NCBI RefSeq assembly: GCF_000488215.1 | Contig: NZ_KI530712.1 | Location: 686,881-750,880 of the forward strand | DNA length: 64,000 bases | Source of the DNA: Acinetobacter nectaris CIP 110549 | GTDB lineage: Bacteria; Pseudomonadota; Gammaproteobacteria; Pseudomonadales; Moraxellaceae | Direction of reading: 5' to 3' | Part shown: positions 22,872-32,300 of the stretch, in pieces | How positions within the stretch are numbered: position 1 is the first letter of the stretch | Layout: every line of letters starts with the position of its first letter | Program-made: the position numbers and the translations under genes | Notes under the pieces: model-generated | Databases searched by the model: none | Told to the model about the DNA's origin: nothing | The model's input: only the letters and a program-made list of their open reading frames with translations

Positions 22872-24221
22872 TTATTTATGAGGAATTATAGATGGTGCAA
22901 TTTTAGTAATTGGTTTTTTTACTGCTAGATGATTAAAAAAGATATTTAATACGACAGCAACAATACATGTAATACTAATACCCGAATGGAACATCATTTG
23001 TACCCATTTCGGAAAATGAATAAAAAAATCGTGATTAATCATGGGAATCATGCCTGCAGAAAGTGCAACAGCAACAATAATTAAGTTCTTTTGATCACTA
23101 AACTCTACTTGAGCAAGTGTACGAATTCCACTTGCGGCAACAGAACCAAATAATACAATACCCGCACCGCCTAAAACAGGTGCAGGAATCGCAGCAATAA
23201 AACGCCCCATAACAGGAAATAATCCAAGTAAAATAAGAATTGCGCCACCTGCTGCAACTACAAAACGACTCTTTACACCAGTAATTGCGACTAGACCCAC
23301 ATTTTGAGCAAATGCACTTTGCATAAATGTCCCAAAAAATGGAGCGATTGCAGATGAAAGCATATCTGCACGTAAACCATTGGCAATACGTTGTTGTGTA
23401 ACCTCACTCCCTACGATTTCTCCCACTGCTAAAATATCTGCGGTGGTTTCTGTGAGTGTAACAATCATAACAATACACATCGCAACAATGGCAGGAACAT
23501 TAAAGATAGGCAGACCAAATGAAAATAGACTTGGAATAGCAATCCACTGTCCGTCTAAAACTTTTGAGAAATCACAATATCCAAATAGGTATGCTGCCAC
23601 TGTTCCTATAACAATTGACAGTAAGATAGCAACTCGACGTAAACCAATAGAACCAAAACGACTAAATAGCAATAAAATACATAAGGTAAATGCAGCTAAA
23701 CCTAAATTAGATAAACTTCCCCAATTTGCTAATTTATTATTTCCACCCATTATCCAATTTAGTGCAACAGGCAACAATGAAAAGCCAATAATTGTAATCA
23801 CACTTCCCGTAACTACAGGTGGAAAGAATCTTACAATCCGAGAAAAAAATGGCGCAATAACCAAGCCAATAAGCGAACTCGCCAATACGGCACCTAGAAT
23901 CGCTTGAAAACCACCACCCGTTGTTCCAATAGCAATCATGCTAGCTACGCCTGCAAATGAAACCCCCTGAACCAATGGAAATTTTGCCCCAAACCATTTC
24001 ATACCCAGTGTTTGCAATAATGTTGCAAGCCCACCAACAAACAAAGAAGCAGTAATTAATATACCTATTTCGATATGGTTTAAACCAATTGCTGAACCAA
24101 CAATAAGCGGTGGTGCAACAATCCCACCATACATGGTTAAAACATGTTGTAAGCCATAAGCAATACTTTTATTTAGACCTAGATACTCATCTTCATAAGC
24201 AATTTTATTCTGCTTCATCAC
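22872..24221 (-). CDS. Nucleobase:cation symporter-2 family permease (xanthine/uracil type)
   Basis: A 449-residue inner-membrane transporter with about 12 to 14 spans. The NCS2 motif is visible: GYGLQHVLTMYGGIVAPP at the start region, MIVTLTETTADILAVGEIVG in the middle and FGTFMQSAFAQNVGLVAITG next to it. The QNVG box points to purine transport (xanthine or urate). It takes up a nucleobase with H+ or Na+. No purine catabolic gene is adjacent, so the exact substrate is open. Confidence 0.88.
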   Translation of the reverse strand: MMKQNKIAYEDEYLGLNKSIAYGLQHVLTMYGGIVAPPLIVGSAIGLNHIEIGILITASLFVGGLATLLQTLGMKWFGAKFPLVQGVSFAGVASMIAIGTTGGGFQAILGAVLASSLIGLVIAPFFSRIVRFFPPVVTGSVITIIGFSLLPVALNWIMGGNNKLANWGSLSNLGLAAFTLCILLLFSRFGSIGLRRVAILLSIVIGTVAAYLFGYCDFSKVLDGQWIAIPSLFSFGLPIFNVPAIVAMCIVMIVTLTETTADILAVGEIVGSEVTQQRIANGLRADMLSSAIAPFFGTFMQSAFAQNVGLVAITGVKSRFVVAAGGAILILLGLFPVMGRFIAAIPAPVLGGAGIVLFGSVAASGIRTLAQVEFSDQKNLIIVAVALSAGMIPMINHDFFIHFPKWVQMMFHSGISITCIVAVVLNIFFNHLAVKKPITKIAPSIIPHK

Positions 24222-24385
24222 CTTTTCCTTGTTATTTCTTCAATATGAATAAAAATAAGCAAGGCATATGCCAATTTATATTGCTTTAAAGCGTCTTTTA
24301 TTCAGCATTTATGATGAAACACTTAGAAAACTCAATAATTTTGTTATAATCATCTCGCTTTCATATAGATACTTTTGTTTCTGCT

Positions 24386-24925
24386 ATGAGAAAAAAACAA
24401 AATCAATCCTTAAACATTCCAATCGGTTCACACCTTTTGGTAAAACATTTTGGTTACACGCACCATGGCATCTATGCAGGTAAAGGCCGTGTGATTCACT
24501 ATTCTGGATTTGCCCACTTTTTTAGAAAGCATCCTATAGAAATTACAAAGCTTGAAAAATTTTCACACCACAAACCCCTTCATATTCGTACCTATAAAAA
24601 TCCGAAATTTAAAGGTCGTGCAGTCGTTCGGCGCATGCGTTTACGTATGAATGAAAACCACTATCACCTTATTATGAACAACTGTGAACATCTATGCTCA
24701 TGGGCAATTACAGGAATTGAAGACAGCCCTCAGGTAGAGAAAATGATGCGTCGCCTAACCACTATTGGTTATATCAGTTCTTTAATGAGTTATATGAATG
24801 GTGTTTTTATTACCGTTGCCACTGCTAGCTTTGCACTAGTCTTATATATTAAGAAAAAATTAAAAGATAAAGCCAAAATGGAAGGCCCTGTTCACCTATT
24901 TTTAAAGCGAATGAACAAAAAATAA
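24386..24925 (+). CDS. LRAT-domain (NlpC/P60-like) protein with C-terminal membrane segment
   Basis: A 179-residue protein. THHGIYAGKGRVIHYSG carries the catalytic His of LRAT/H-box proteins, and IMNNCEHLCSWAITG carries the Cys. A C-terminal membrane segment (ISSLMSYMNGVFITVATASFA, about residues 131-153) anchors it, with a Lys-rich end. Relatives are acyltransferases or phospholipases; bacterial members are little studied. It is a single gene ending in a terminator shared with glnS. Confidence 0.8.
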   Translation: MRKKQNQSLNIPIGSHLLVKHFGYTHHGIYAGKGRVIHYSGFAHFFRKHPIEITKLEKFSHHKPLHIRTYKNPKFKGRAVVRRMRLRMNENHYHLIMNNCEHLCSWAITGIEDSPQVEKMMRRLTTIGYISSLMSYMNGVFITVATASFALVLYIKKKLKDKAKMEGPVHLFLKRMNKK

Positions 24926-24926
24926 A

Positions 24927-24957
24927 GCCCTCATCATCCTAAAACCATGAGGGCTCA
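24927..24957. terminator. Bidirectional terminator between LRAT gene and glnS
   Basis: The stem AGCCCTCAT/ATGAGGGCT encloses a loop of 12 bases. Confidence 0.75.
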
Positions 24958-24974
24958 TCTATATTTACTAAATA

Positions 24975-26699
24975 TTATTTAGCTGGTTTAAAACTATCAC
25001 GCAAATCTAAAATACGGTTAAATACAGGCTTTTCCGTAGAGTGATCATAACGATCTGCTACAAAGTAGCCTTCACGCTCAAACTGGAAACGCTCTTCATT
25101 TTTTGCTTGTGCCAAAGCAGGCTCAATCACCGCTTGTACAATTTTCAATGAATCTTGATTCAAGTTAGCCAAGAAATCATCACCGACTTCAGGATCAGCT
25201 TCTGTGAACAAACGATCATAAATACGTACTTCCGCAGGAAGACCATGCTCAGCAGATACCCAGTGGATCACACCTTTCACTTTACGACCTTCAGGTTTTT
25301 TACCTAATGTGTCAGCATCAATCGAACATTTAAGTTCAACCACTTCACCATTGGCATCTTTAATCACTTCGTCACACTTAATGACATAAGCATGGCGTAA
25401 TCTTACCTCACCCTCAGGCGTAAGGCGTTTAAAGCCTTTTGGTGGAACTTCTTCAAAGTCTGAACGATCAATATAAATTTCTTGCGTAAGCGGAATAGTG
25501 CGCTCACCCATATCTACATTTGGGTGGCGTGCATGTACCAAGTCCATCGCTTCAGGTAAGTTCGTCAATGTAACTTTCAGTGGATTAAGCACAGCCATAC
25601 CACGTGCAGCCGTATTTTCTAATGACTGACGAATACAGAATTCAAGCATTGCAACATCAACAATACCTTCCGTTTTTGAAACACCCACACGCTTACAAAA
25701 ATCACGTAAGCCTTCAGCAGTAAAACCACGACGGCGCATACCTACAACTGTTGGCATACGAGGGTCATCCCAACCATTTACATGGTTGCCTTCAACCAAA
25801 CGACGCAGCTTACGCTTAGACGTAATTGTATAGTCCACATTTAAACGAGATGACTCATACTGACGTGGTACAGCATTTGAATGTACTTTTGCTACAACCC
25901 AATCATAAAATGCACGGTGGTCTTGGAATTCCAACGTACACAATGAGTGCGTTACACCTTCAATCGCATCTGATAAAGGATGCGCATAATCGTACATTGG
26001 ATAAATTTTCCATTTATCACCTGTTTGATGGTGCGATGCATGTAAAACGCGATATAAAATCGGATCACGCATATGCACATTTGGGCTTGCCATATCAATT
26101 TTAGCACGCAATACGGCTTGCCCTTCACCATAACCACCATCACGCATTTTTTCAAAACGTGATAAGTTTTCTTCTACACTTACATCTCTATAAGGTGAGT
26201 TCTTACCAGCTTCGACAAAATTACCACGATTCAGCTTAATTTCTTCAGGTGACTGTAAATCGACATAAGCATCACCTTGCTGAATCAGTTGAACTGCCCA
26301 TGTATAAAGTTGATCAAAATATTTTGATGCATAACGTGCTTCGCCATCCCATTGGAAACCTAACCACTTCACATCATTTTCAATCCCTGTTACATACTCT
26401 TGTTCTTCTGCATCAGGGTTTGTATCATCAAAACGTAAATTACATACGCCTTTAAATTCTTCAGCAACACCAAAATTTAGACAAATTGCTTTTACATGAC
26501 CAATATGTAAATAGCCATTTGGCTCAGGTGGAAAACGAGTAACGACTGAGCTTGTACGACCTTGTGCTAAATCATCAGTGATCACTTGACGTACAAAATC
26601 TAAGCCGGGCTGTTGTTCTTGCTGCACAGAATCAGTAGAGGCTTGACTGTTTTGTGTCGGGTGATTTGGCAGATCTGAAACAACATCATTTGGCTTCAT
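24975..26699 (-). CDS. glnS: Glutaminyl-tRNA synthetase
   Basis: A 574-residue class I synthetase. [19 protein letters not shown] holds the HIGH motif (about residue 66), and [15 protein letters not shown] the KMSKS-like loop (about 287). The C-terminal beta-barrels bind the anticodon. It has about 20 extra polar residues at the N-terminus ([20 protein letters not shown]), which look like a disordered extension. It attaches Gln to tRNA-Gln in the cytoplasm. Confidence 0.97.
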   Translation of the reverse strand: MKPNDVVSDLPNHPTQNSQASTDSVQQEQQPGLDFVRQVITDDLAQGRTSSVVTRFPPEPNGYLHIGHVKAICLNFGVAEEFKGVCNLRFDDTNPDAEEQEYVTGIENDVKWLGFQWDGEARYASKYFDQLYTWAVQLIQQGDAYVDLQSPEEIKLNRGNFVEAGKNSPYRDVSVEENLSRFEKMRDGGYGEGQAVLRAKIDMASPNVHMRDPILYRVLHASHHQTGDKWKIYPMYDYAHPLSDAIEGVTHSLCTLEFQDHRAFYDWVVAKVHSNAVPRQYESSRLNVDYTITSKRKLRRLVEGNHVNGWDDPRMPTVVGMRRRGFTAEGLRDFCKRVGVSKTEGIVDVAMLEFCIRQSLENTAARGMAVLNPLKVTLTNLPEAMDLVHARHPNVDMGERTIPLTQEIYIDRSDFEEVPPKGFKRLTPEGEVRLRHAYVIKCDEVIKDANGEVVELKCSIDADTLGKKPEGRKVKGVIHWVSAEHGLPAEVRIYDRLFTEADPEVGDDFLANLNQDSLKIVQAVIEPALAQAKNEERFQFEREGYFVADRYDHSTEKPVFNRILDLRDSFKPAK

Positions 26700-26868
26700 A
26701 ATAGATAATTCACTTCTATAAAGTTAAATTTTGACTGAATGAAACGTTATCTTAACTTTTTTTATAAGATAATTAACGTTTATACTTGCTATCTAGTTTA
26801 CAGTTTGCTTATGCTTCTCTCAACCAAAAACCCATGGCTAATTTAGTCCATGTATAGGAGATATAAAT

Positions 26869-27378
26869 ATGAGTCTGCCTCAAGTTGAATTAAATACAAA
26901 TAAAGGACGTATTGTTCTTGAATTAAATAGCGAAAAAGCACCAAAAACTGTTGCAAACTTCTTAGAATATGTACGTGATGGTTTTTATGATGGTGTAATC
27001 TTTCACCGTGTGATTGATGGCTTTATGGTTCAAGGCGGTGGCTTTGACGAAAACTTTAAAGAAAAAGCAACACGTGATTCTATTGAAAATGAAGCTGATA
27101 ATGGCTTAAGCAATGATGTAGGTACAGTGGCTATGGCACGTACTCAAGCACCTCACTCTGCGTCTGCACAGTTTTTCATCAATGTTAAAAATAACAGCTT
27201 CCTAAACCACAGTGGTAAAACGACACAAGGTTGGGGCTATGCAGTATTTGGTAAAGTTGTTGAAGGTCTAGACATCGTAAACGAAATTAAAAATGTTCGT
27301 ACTGGTAACCGAGGCTACCATGCAGACGTACCTTTAGAAAATGTTGTTATCGAATCTGCTAAAATTATCGCTGAATAA
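26869..27378 (+). CDS. ppiB: Peptidyl-prolyl cis-trans isomerase, cytoplasmic cyclophilin
   Basis: A 169-residue cyclophilin without a signal peptide. [15 protein letters not shown] holds the active-site Arg and Gln, and [13 protein letters not shown] and [12 protein letters not shown] follow as in PpiB. It speeds folding at proline bonds in the cytoplasm. GGAGATATAA precedes the ATG. lpxH follows after 17 bases and both are probably on one transcript. Confidence 0.95.
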   Translation: MSLPQVELNTNKGRIVLELNSEKAPKTVANFLEYVRDGFYDGVIFHRVIDGFMVQGGGFDENFKEKATRDSIENEADNGLSNDVGTVAMARTQAPHSASAQFFINVKNNSFLNHSGKTTQGWGYAVFGKVVEGLDIVNEIKNVRTGNRGYHADVPLENVVIESAKIIAE

Positions 27379-27395
27379 TTTTAATTGAGTATCAA

Positions 27396-28112
27396 GTGAC
27401 CTATCTGTTTATCTCAGATTTACACTTATCTCAAAATCACCCTCGACTTGTTCGGGGGTTTTTCGCATTGCTTCAACACTACCAAAATAAAAACACCCAA
27501 CTGTATATCTTAGGTGACTGGTTTAATGCTTGGATTGGTGATGATGATACCTCTCCATGGCTAGAGGAAATTGTTCAACAGCTGAAATGCTTTACCCAAG
27601 TAGGTAATACAATTTATTTTCAAGTGGGCAACCGTGATTTTGCACTTGGACAAAAATTCCTAGATCAATTCTCAGGTCATTTATTACCCGATACATACAT
27701 ACTCACGATTAATCATAAAAAATACCGTTTAGAGCATGGCGATGCATTATGTACCGATGATATTTCTTACCAACGCTTTAAAAAAATTATTCGAAACCCT
27801 ATACTACTTGGGTTACTCAAAAAAACACCTTTAGGCTTCCGCAGAAAACTTGCCAATGGCTTTCGTAAAAAAAGTACATCATCACAGCAAGAAAAAAGTT
27901 ATGACATTATGGATGTAAACCCTAATGCAGTGAGTAAAGCCTTAGAAAATAACCATATTCTCATACACGGACATACGCACCGTCCCACACAGTACAATCA
28001 TCAGAGTAAACAGCGAATTGTTCTTGGTGACTGGAGAGAAGCTACTGGTGAGGCTCAAATTCTAGAGATTTCAGAGCAAGGGAAACAACTTTTTTATACA
28101 TGGAAACTTTAA
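27396..28112 (+). CDS. lpxH: UDP-2,3-diacylglucosamine diphosphatase LpxH
   Basis: A 238-residue metallophosphatase. FISDLHLSQNHPRL, LGDWFNAWIGDDD, GNRDFALG, EHGDALCTDD and HGHTHRPTQY give the full set of metal ligands. It makes lipid X for lipid A at the inner face of the membrane. The start is GTG. It is spaced 17 bases behind the cyclophilin gene, an order often seen in gamma-proteobacteria. Confidence 0.95.
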   Translation: MTYLFISDLHLSQNHPRLVRGFFALLQHYQNKNTQLYILGDWFNAWIGDDDTSPWLEEIVQQLKCFTQVGNTIYFQVGNRDFALGQKFLDQFSGHLLPDTYILTINHKKYRLEHGDALCTDDISYQRFKKIIRNPILLGLLKKTPLGFRRKLANGFRKKSTSSQQEKSYDIMDVNPNAVSKALENNHILIHGHTHRPTQYNHQSKQRIVLGDWREATGEAQILEISEQGKQLFYTWKL

Positions 28113-28188
28113 CCCTCCTCTTAATCATAATGTCATAGTGATTTTCTATATTATTGCACTTATTCCATAGAAAGATTTATCACTCAAT

Positions 28189-29505
28189 ATGAGCACTTTA
28201 AAAAAATCTCTTACACACTCGATTTCCCTAGCTATTGCTTTAAGTACAATTCTTCCATTCACAGCACATGCACAACAAACAAAAGAAGCAGAAGTTGCAC
28301 CATCATATACTCAAAATACAAAACTTTTAGCAGAAGGACATTGGGATCAGTTTAACCGAAAACAAATTGATTCACTTATTCTAAAATACGGCAAACAGAG
28401 TCCAAACTATAACCCTGCTAAACCTTCTTACATCGTTGCAGATTTTGATAATACATCTGTGTTCTTAGACATTGAAGAAGCAACACTAATTTACCAATTA
28501 GAACACCTTTTATTTAAAGTGACGCCTGAGCAACTTAACAGTATTATCCGTAAAAATATTAGTGATAAAGACTTTGTCGCTGACTATAACAATGCTCAAG
28601 GACAATCTGTAAATATTGAGAAAGTTGCACCCGACATTATTGAAAGCTATACATGGCTGTATCATCACTACAAAGGCTTAAAAGGTACAGAAACACTCGA
28701 ACAAGTCCGCCAAAATCCAAACTATGGTAATTTCATTACAAAAATGCGTTACCTCTATGCTGCCATCGGTGACACATTTGAACATGAAGTATCATACCCT
28801 TGGGTAACATATCTATTTACAGGCTTCAAAGCACCTGAAGTTAGAGATATGGTTAAACATACTGTAGAATGGCAAAAGCAACAAAAAATTGAACCTGTAA
28901 AGTGGACTTCTCCTGAAGCGCTAGCAGGCAAAGCAGGTGTTGTCTCAATTAGTTGGGATAATGGCTTACGCCCATACAAAGAAATGCAAAATTTATTTGC
29001 AACATTCCAAGAAAATGGCATTCAAGTCTATGTATGCTCTGCATCATTTATTGATGTGGTTAAAGAAATTGTTTCCAACCCGCGTATTGGCTACGGCGTA
29101 AATGAAAAGCATGTCCTTGCAATGGAATTAGAACGGGATTCTCAAGGGAGAATCTTACCTGAATTTAGAAAAGGATATTTCCAAACTCAAGGCGTTGGCA
29201 AAAGCCAAATGATTAAAAAATTCTTAGTCAGTAAATATGGCTATGGTCCTATCTTCATTGCAGGTGACAGCGAAGGCGACCAAAACATGATGCAGGACTT
29301 TAAAGAAACCGAGAAAGTACTTATTGTAAACCGTCTAAGAAAGCCAACAACAGATATTGGGCGCTTTTCTAAGCTTGCTGTAGACACATATGGTCAAGAC
29401 AGTGCCAAATATCTACTACAAGGTAGAGATGCAAATACAGGCGAATTTGTGCCATCGTATAAGAGTATTTCTTACGGCTCTACAACACCAAAAGCGTTAA
29501 AATAA
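28189..29505 (+). CDS. Exported HAD-type phosphatase, phosphorylcholine phosphatase-like
   Basis: A 438-residue protein with a signal peptide (LAIALSTILPFTAHA, cut after about residue 28). HAD motif I is IVADFDNTSVFLDIEEA; motif II is YVCSASFIDVV; motif IV is FIAGDSEGDQNMM. YPWVTYLFTGF matches the phosphorylcholine phosphatase (PchP) group of Pseudomonas. It probably acts in the periplasm on phosphocholine or a similar ester; the substrate is by family only. No choline genes are adjacent. Confidence 0.82.
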   Translation: MSTLKKSLTHSISLAIALSTILPFTAHAQQTKEAEVAPSYTQNTKLLAEGHWDQFNRKQIDSLILKYGKQSPNYNPAKPSYIVADFDNTSVFLDIEEATLIYQLEHLLFKVTPEQLNSIIRKNISDKDFVADYNNAQGQSVNIEKVAPDIIESYTWLYHHYKGLKGTETLEQVRQNPNYGNFITKMRYLYAAIGDTFEHEVSYPWVTYLFTGFKAPEVRDMVKHTVEWQKQQKIEPVKWTSPEALAGKAGVVSISWDNGLRPYKEMQNLFATFQENGIQVYVCSASFIDVVKEIVSNPRIGYGVNEKHVLAMELERDSQGRILPEFRKGYFQTQGVGKSQMIKKFLVSKYGYGPIFIAGDSEGDQNMMQDFKETEKVLIVNRLRKPTTDIGRFSKLAVDTYGQDSAKYLLQGRDANTGEFVPSYKSISYGSTTPKALK

Positions 29506-29510
29506 ATAAA

Positions 29511-29546
29511 AAATGGCATGAGGTTGGAGTACACCCTCATGCCATA
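29511..29546. terminator. Hairpin between convergent genes
   Basis: The stem ATGGCATGAGG/CCTCATGCCAT separates the phosphatase and permease genes and could end both transcripts. Confidence 0.7.
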
Positions 29547-29571
29547 ATAACTTGCTATAACGCCTTTCTTA

Positions 29572-30972
29572 TTATAACTGGTCTTGCGCTGTATTATATT
29601 TCACAGACTTTTTTGCGCGGTGTCTTCTTGAAACAATCACACCTGAAATGACAACAATCAAAGATAATATTCCTGTTGAGGTAATCTCATGCACATGTTT
29701 TGGATCGAAAGCCATAATTCCTAAAGCTGCAACAATAAATAAAATAACAGCCCAAGTTAAATATGGATAAAGCCACATTTTCATACGAATTGGCTGTCCT
29801 GAGCTTAACAATTGCTTTCTCATATTTAATTGAGAAAATGCAATCACTAGATACACAAGCAACGCAATTGCACCTGAACTATCGAGTAAGAAGTTAAATA
29901 CTTCCGCAGGCGCTGCATAGTTTGCAAAGGTACAAATAAAAGCGACAGCCGTAGAAAGTAATACTGCATATACTGGCGTTTGTTGGCTATTCAACTTTTG
30001 TACGAAATGAGGTGCATCACCACGTTTTGATAGTGAAAATACCATACGAGATGCCGTATAAAGTGCAGAGTTTAAACAACTTGTTACAGCAGTTAATACA
30101 ACAATATCAACAATGAGTTTTGCATGAGGAATATTAAGTAACTGTAAAACTGCTTGATACGAACCAATTTTAGCTAAAGTTGGGTCATTCCAAGGAATCA
30201 AACTAATTACAATAAAGATAGATACAAGGTAAAATAAACCAATACGCCAAATTACAGAGTTAGTCGCTTTGGTAATTTGTGTTTCAGGATCTTTTGACTC
30301 ACTTGCTGCAATCGTTACAATTTCCGACCCCATAAATGAGAACATTGTTGTAAGTAATGCACCTAATACTGCACCCCAACCATTTGGTAAGAAGCCACCA
30401 TGATCATATAAATGCTGTACACCACCCACTGAAGGATTGAGTGAAAAACCAAAAATTGCAGCACAACCAAGAACAATAAAAATAACAATTGAACAAACTT
30501 TAATAGTTGCTAACCAAAACTCAAACTCACCATAGTTTTTTACACTAAATAGATTCGTTACCGTTAGCGCAATCGTTATAAGAAACGCCAATAACCAAAC
30601 AGGTGCATCTGGCATCCATGAGTGTAAAATTGTTGCTGCGGCATTGGCTTCAAATGGAATAACAAGTACCCAGAACCACCAATATAACCAACCAATGGTA
30701 AAACCTGCCCATTTTCCAATAGACCGATCTGCATATGTTGAAAAAGAGCCACTGTCGGGCTGTGCAACTGCCATTTCCGAAAGCATACGCATGACAAGTA
30801 CAACGAGTGTACCTGCTGCTAAATAAGAGATTAAAACAGCTGGCCCTGCTGCTGCAATTGCATGTCCAGACCCAACAAATAAGCCTGCTCCAATTGCTCC
30901 TGCAATAGAAAGCATCGTAACATGCCTATTTTTAAGTCCCTGTGAAAGATTGGTCGACTTTTCTTGTGTCAT
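29572..30972 (-). CDS. Amino-acid permease, GabP/AAT family
   Basis: About 466 residues and 12 membrane spans. LSIAGAIGAGLFVGSGHAI is the first-span signature of APC/AAT permeases; GLKNRHVTMLSI precedes it. SFMGSEIVTIAASESKDPE in span 6 to 7 is typical of this family. GABA permease is the nearest type, but proline or aromatic amino acids are possible. It imports an amino acid with H+. Start by the second Met (MTQEKSTN). Confidence 0.85.
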   Translation of the reverse strand: MTQEKSTNLSQGLKNRHVTMLSIAGAIGAGLFVGSGHAIAAAGPAVLISYLAAGTLVVLVMRMLSEMAVAQPDSGSFSTYADRSIGKWAGFTIGWLYWWFWVLVIPFEANAAATILHSWMPDAPVWLLAFLITIALTVTNLFSVKNYGEFEFWLATIKVCSIVIFIVLGCAAIFGFSLNPSVGGVQHLYDHGGFLPNGWGAVLGALLTTMFSFMGSEIVTIAASESKDPETQITKATNSVIWRIGLFYLVSIFIVISLIPWNDPTLAKIGSYQAVLQLLNIPHAKLIVDIVVLTAVTSCLNSALYTASRMVFSLSKRGDAPHFVQKLNSQQTPVYAVLLSTAVAFICTFANYAAPAEVFNFLLDSSGAIALLVYLVIAFSQLNMRKQLLSSGQPIRMKMWLYPYLTWAVILFIVAALGIMAFDPKHVHEITSTGILSLIVVISGVIVSRRHRAKKSVKYNTAQDQL

Positions 30973-31384
30973 AAACACACCTAATTATCTTCTTAAATAT
31001 TTGAAATTTTCACTATTCATCTACATAAAACCATGCATATATAATGCCAACCTTGGTTTTAACGAAATAATCTGAGATGAAATGGCGATTTCCTGTTTAA
31101 ATGTACTTTCTCTTTCCTTAGAAATATTAGAAAAGCTCAGGTGTTTCCTTCTTTTTATTACATAGACATTACAATACGCTGTTTTTTACTTTGGTCAATA
31201 AACTGTAACAAAGAAGATTTTTTATTTTTTATTTAATATTCAATAATTTATATAGCAGTAAAACTAAAGTCTATACATGCATCTATCAAACAGCATGCCC
31301 ATTTTATGTGCAAAATATAATAAAAGCGCTATTTTTGTGCAAAAAAAACCAGCATCAAAATGCTGGTTTTTAAATATATAAATA
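30973..31384. other. Non-coding region upstream of the permease gene
   Basis: These 412 A/T-rich bases contain the promoter region of the permease and, at the right end, the grxB terminator. I see no gene or conserved RNA. Confidence 0.5.
31345..31370 (-). terminator. Terminator of grxB
   Basis: The stem AAAACCAGCA/TGCTGGTTTT (31345-31354 with 31361-31370) is followed by T on the minus strand. Confidence 0.85.
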
Positions 31385-32020
31385 TTATATTGCTTGATCA
31401 AATAGCAAGTTTACTTTCGCTGCTGTTGCAATTCGATTCATATAACGCTTGGTATGAGGTTGGAAATCTAAATCTTTCACAATACTTAAAGAGCGCAACC
31501 ATGGGAAAATAATAAAGTCAGTTATATTAATTTCTGTATGGTCTTGAATTAATATTTCTATTTTTTTCAGTTCTTCATTCATGGAAACAATATCCTGCGC
31601 GCTTTCAGAAAAAATCTGATCTAAGTCGCCAAAAGATGCTGTTTCTCTTTCAATAAATGCCTTCCTTGCTTCAGGTGTTGAAATTTCTTTAAAATCACTT
31701 CGTGTAAAACGCGGCACAATTAATCTAAAAATTAGATTTGAACTGTCCTTTACCCAAGCCTGAACTTTCGGATCAACTTCACCTGTTGCATAAGCAGGTG
31801 GTGTTAAATCATCTAAATAGTGCACAATATCTAAGCTTTCAGTCATATATTGACCATCTGGCTTATGTAAAATAGGTACAACTTTTTTACCTACAAGATA
31901 AGTCGGCGTTTCGCTGTCGCCTTCCATAATAATACTGTACTGAATTGGCAAATTTTTAAAACCCGCGATCATACGCGTTCTTAAACAAAATGGGCAATGC
32001 TCATAAATATATAATCTCAT
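31385..32020 (-). CDS. grxB: Glutaredoxin 2 (GrxB)
   Basis: About 211 residues from MRLYIYEHCPFCLRTRM. The CPFC active site is near residue 9, followed by a GST-like all-helical C-terminal domain as in E. coli Grx2. VGKKVVPILHKPDGQYM supplies the cis-Pro strand. It reduces disulfides with glutathione. The longer frame to 32038 has no ribosome site. It stands alone and ends in a terminator. Confidence 0.92.
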   Translation of the reverse strand: MRLYIYEHCPFCLRTRMIAGFKNLPIQYSIIMEGDSETPTYLVGKKVVPILHKPDGQYMTESLDIVHYLDDLTPPAYATGEVDPKVQAWVKDSSNLIFRLIVPRFTRSDFKEISTPEARKAFIERETASFGDLDQIFSESAQDIVSMNEELKKIEILIQDHTEINITDFIIFPWLRSLSIVKDLDFQPHTKRYMNRIATAAKVNLLFDQAI

Positions 32021-32300
32021 GTATCCTTCTACTCCCATCTTTCCTATTATTTTCTATTACCACTTATCAATATGTATGGCATATAAAACGAACAATCTAA
32101 AACATATTTTGGCAAAACTGCTTATCTACAGCATATAGAAAAATTATAAAATTTAATCAAATTAAACGACTTTAAGAGTAACCCATTTCAATGACATATC
32201 AAAAAAATATCACAAAACACAGCATAAACTTTCGTAGTAAACCAATATAAATCCTTTCTGTTACAGGCTTACCACGTTATATCCAAAAATATGAAGCACT

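Noticed and set aside
24268..24483. A 71-codon plus-strand frame overlapping the start of the LRAT-like gene
   Set aside because: It lies partly in the real gene in another frame and has no family signature; the LRAT-like frame carries clear catalytic motifs.
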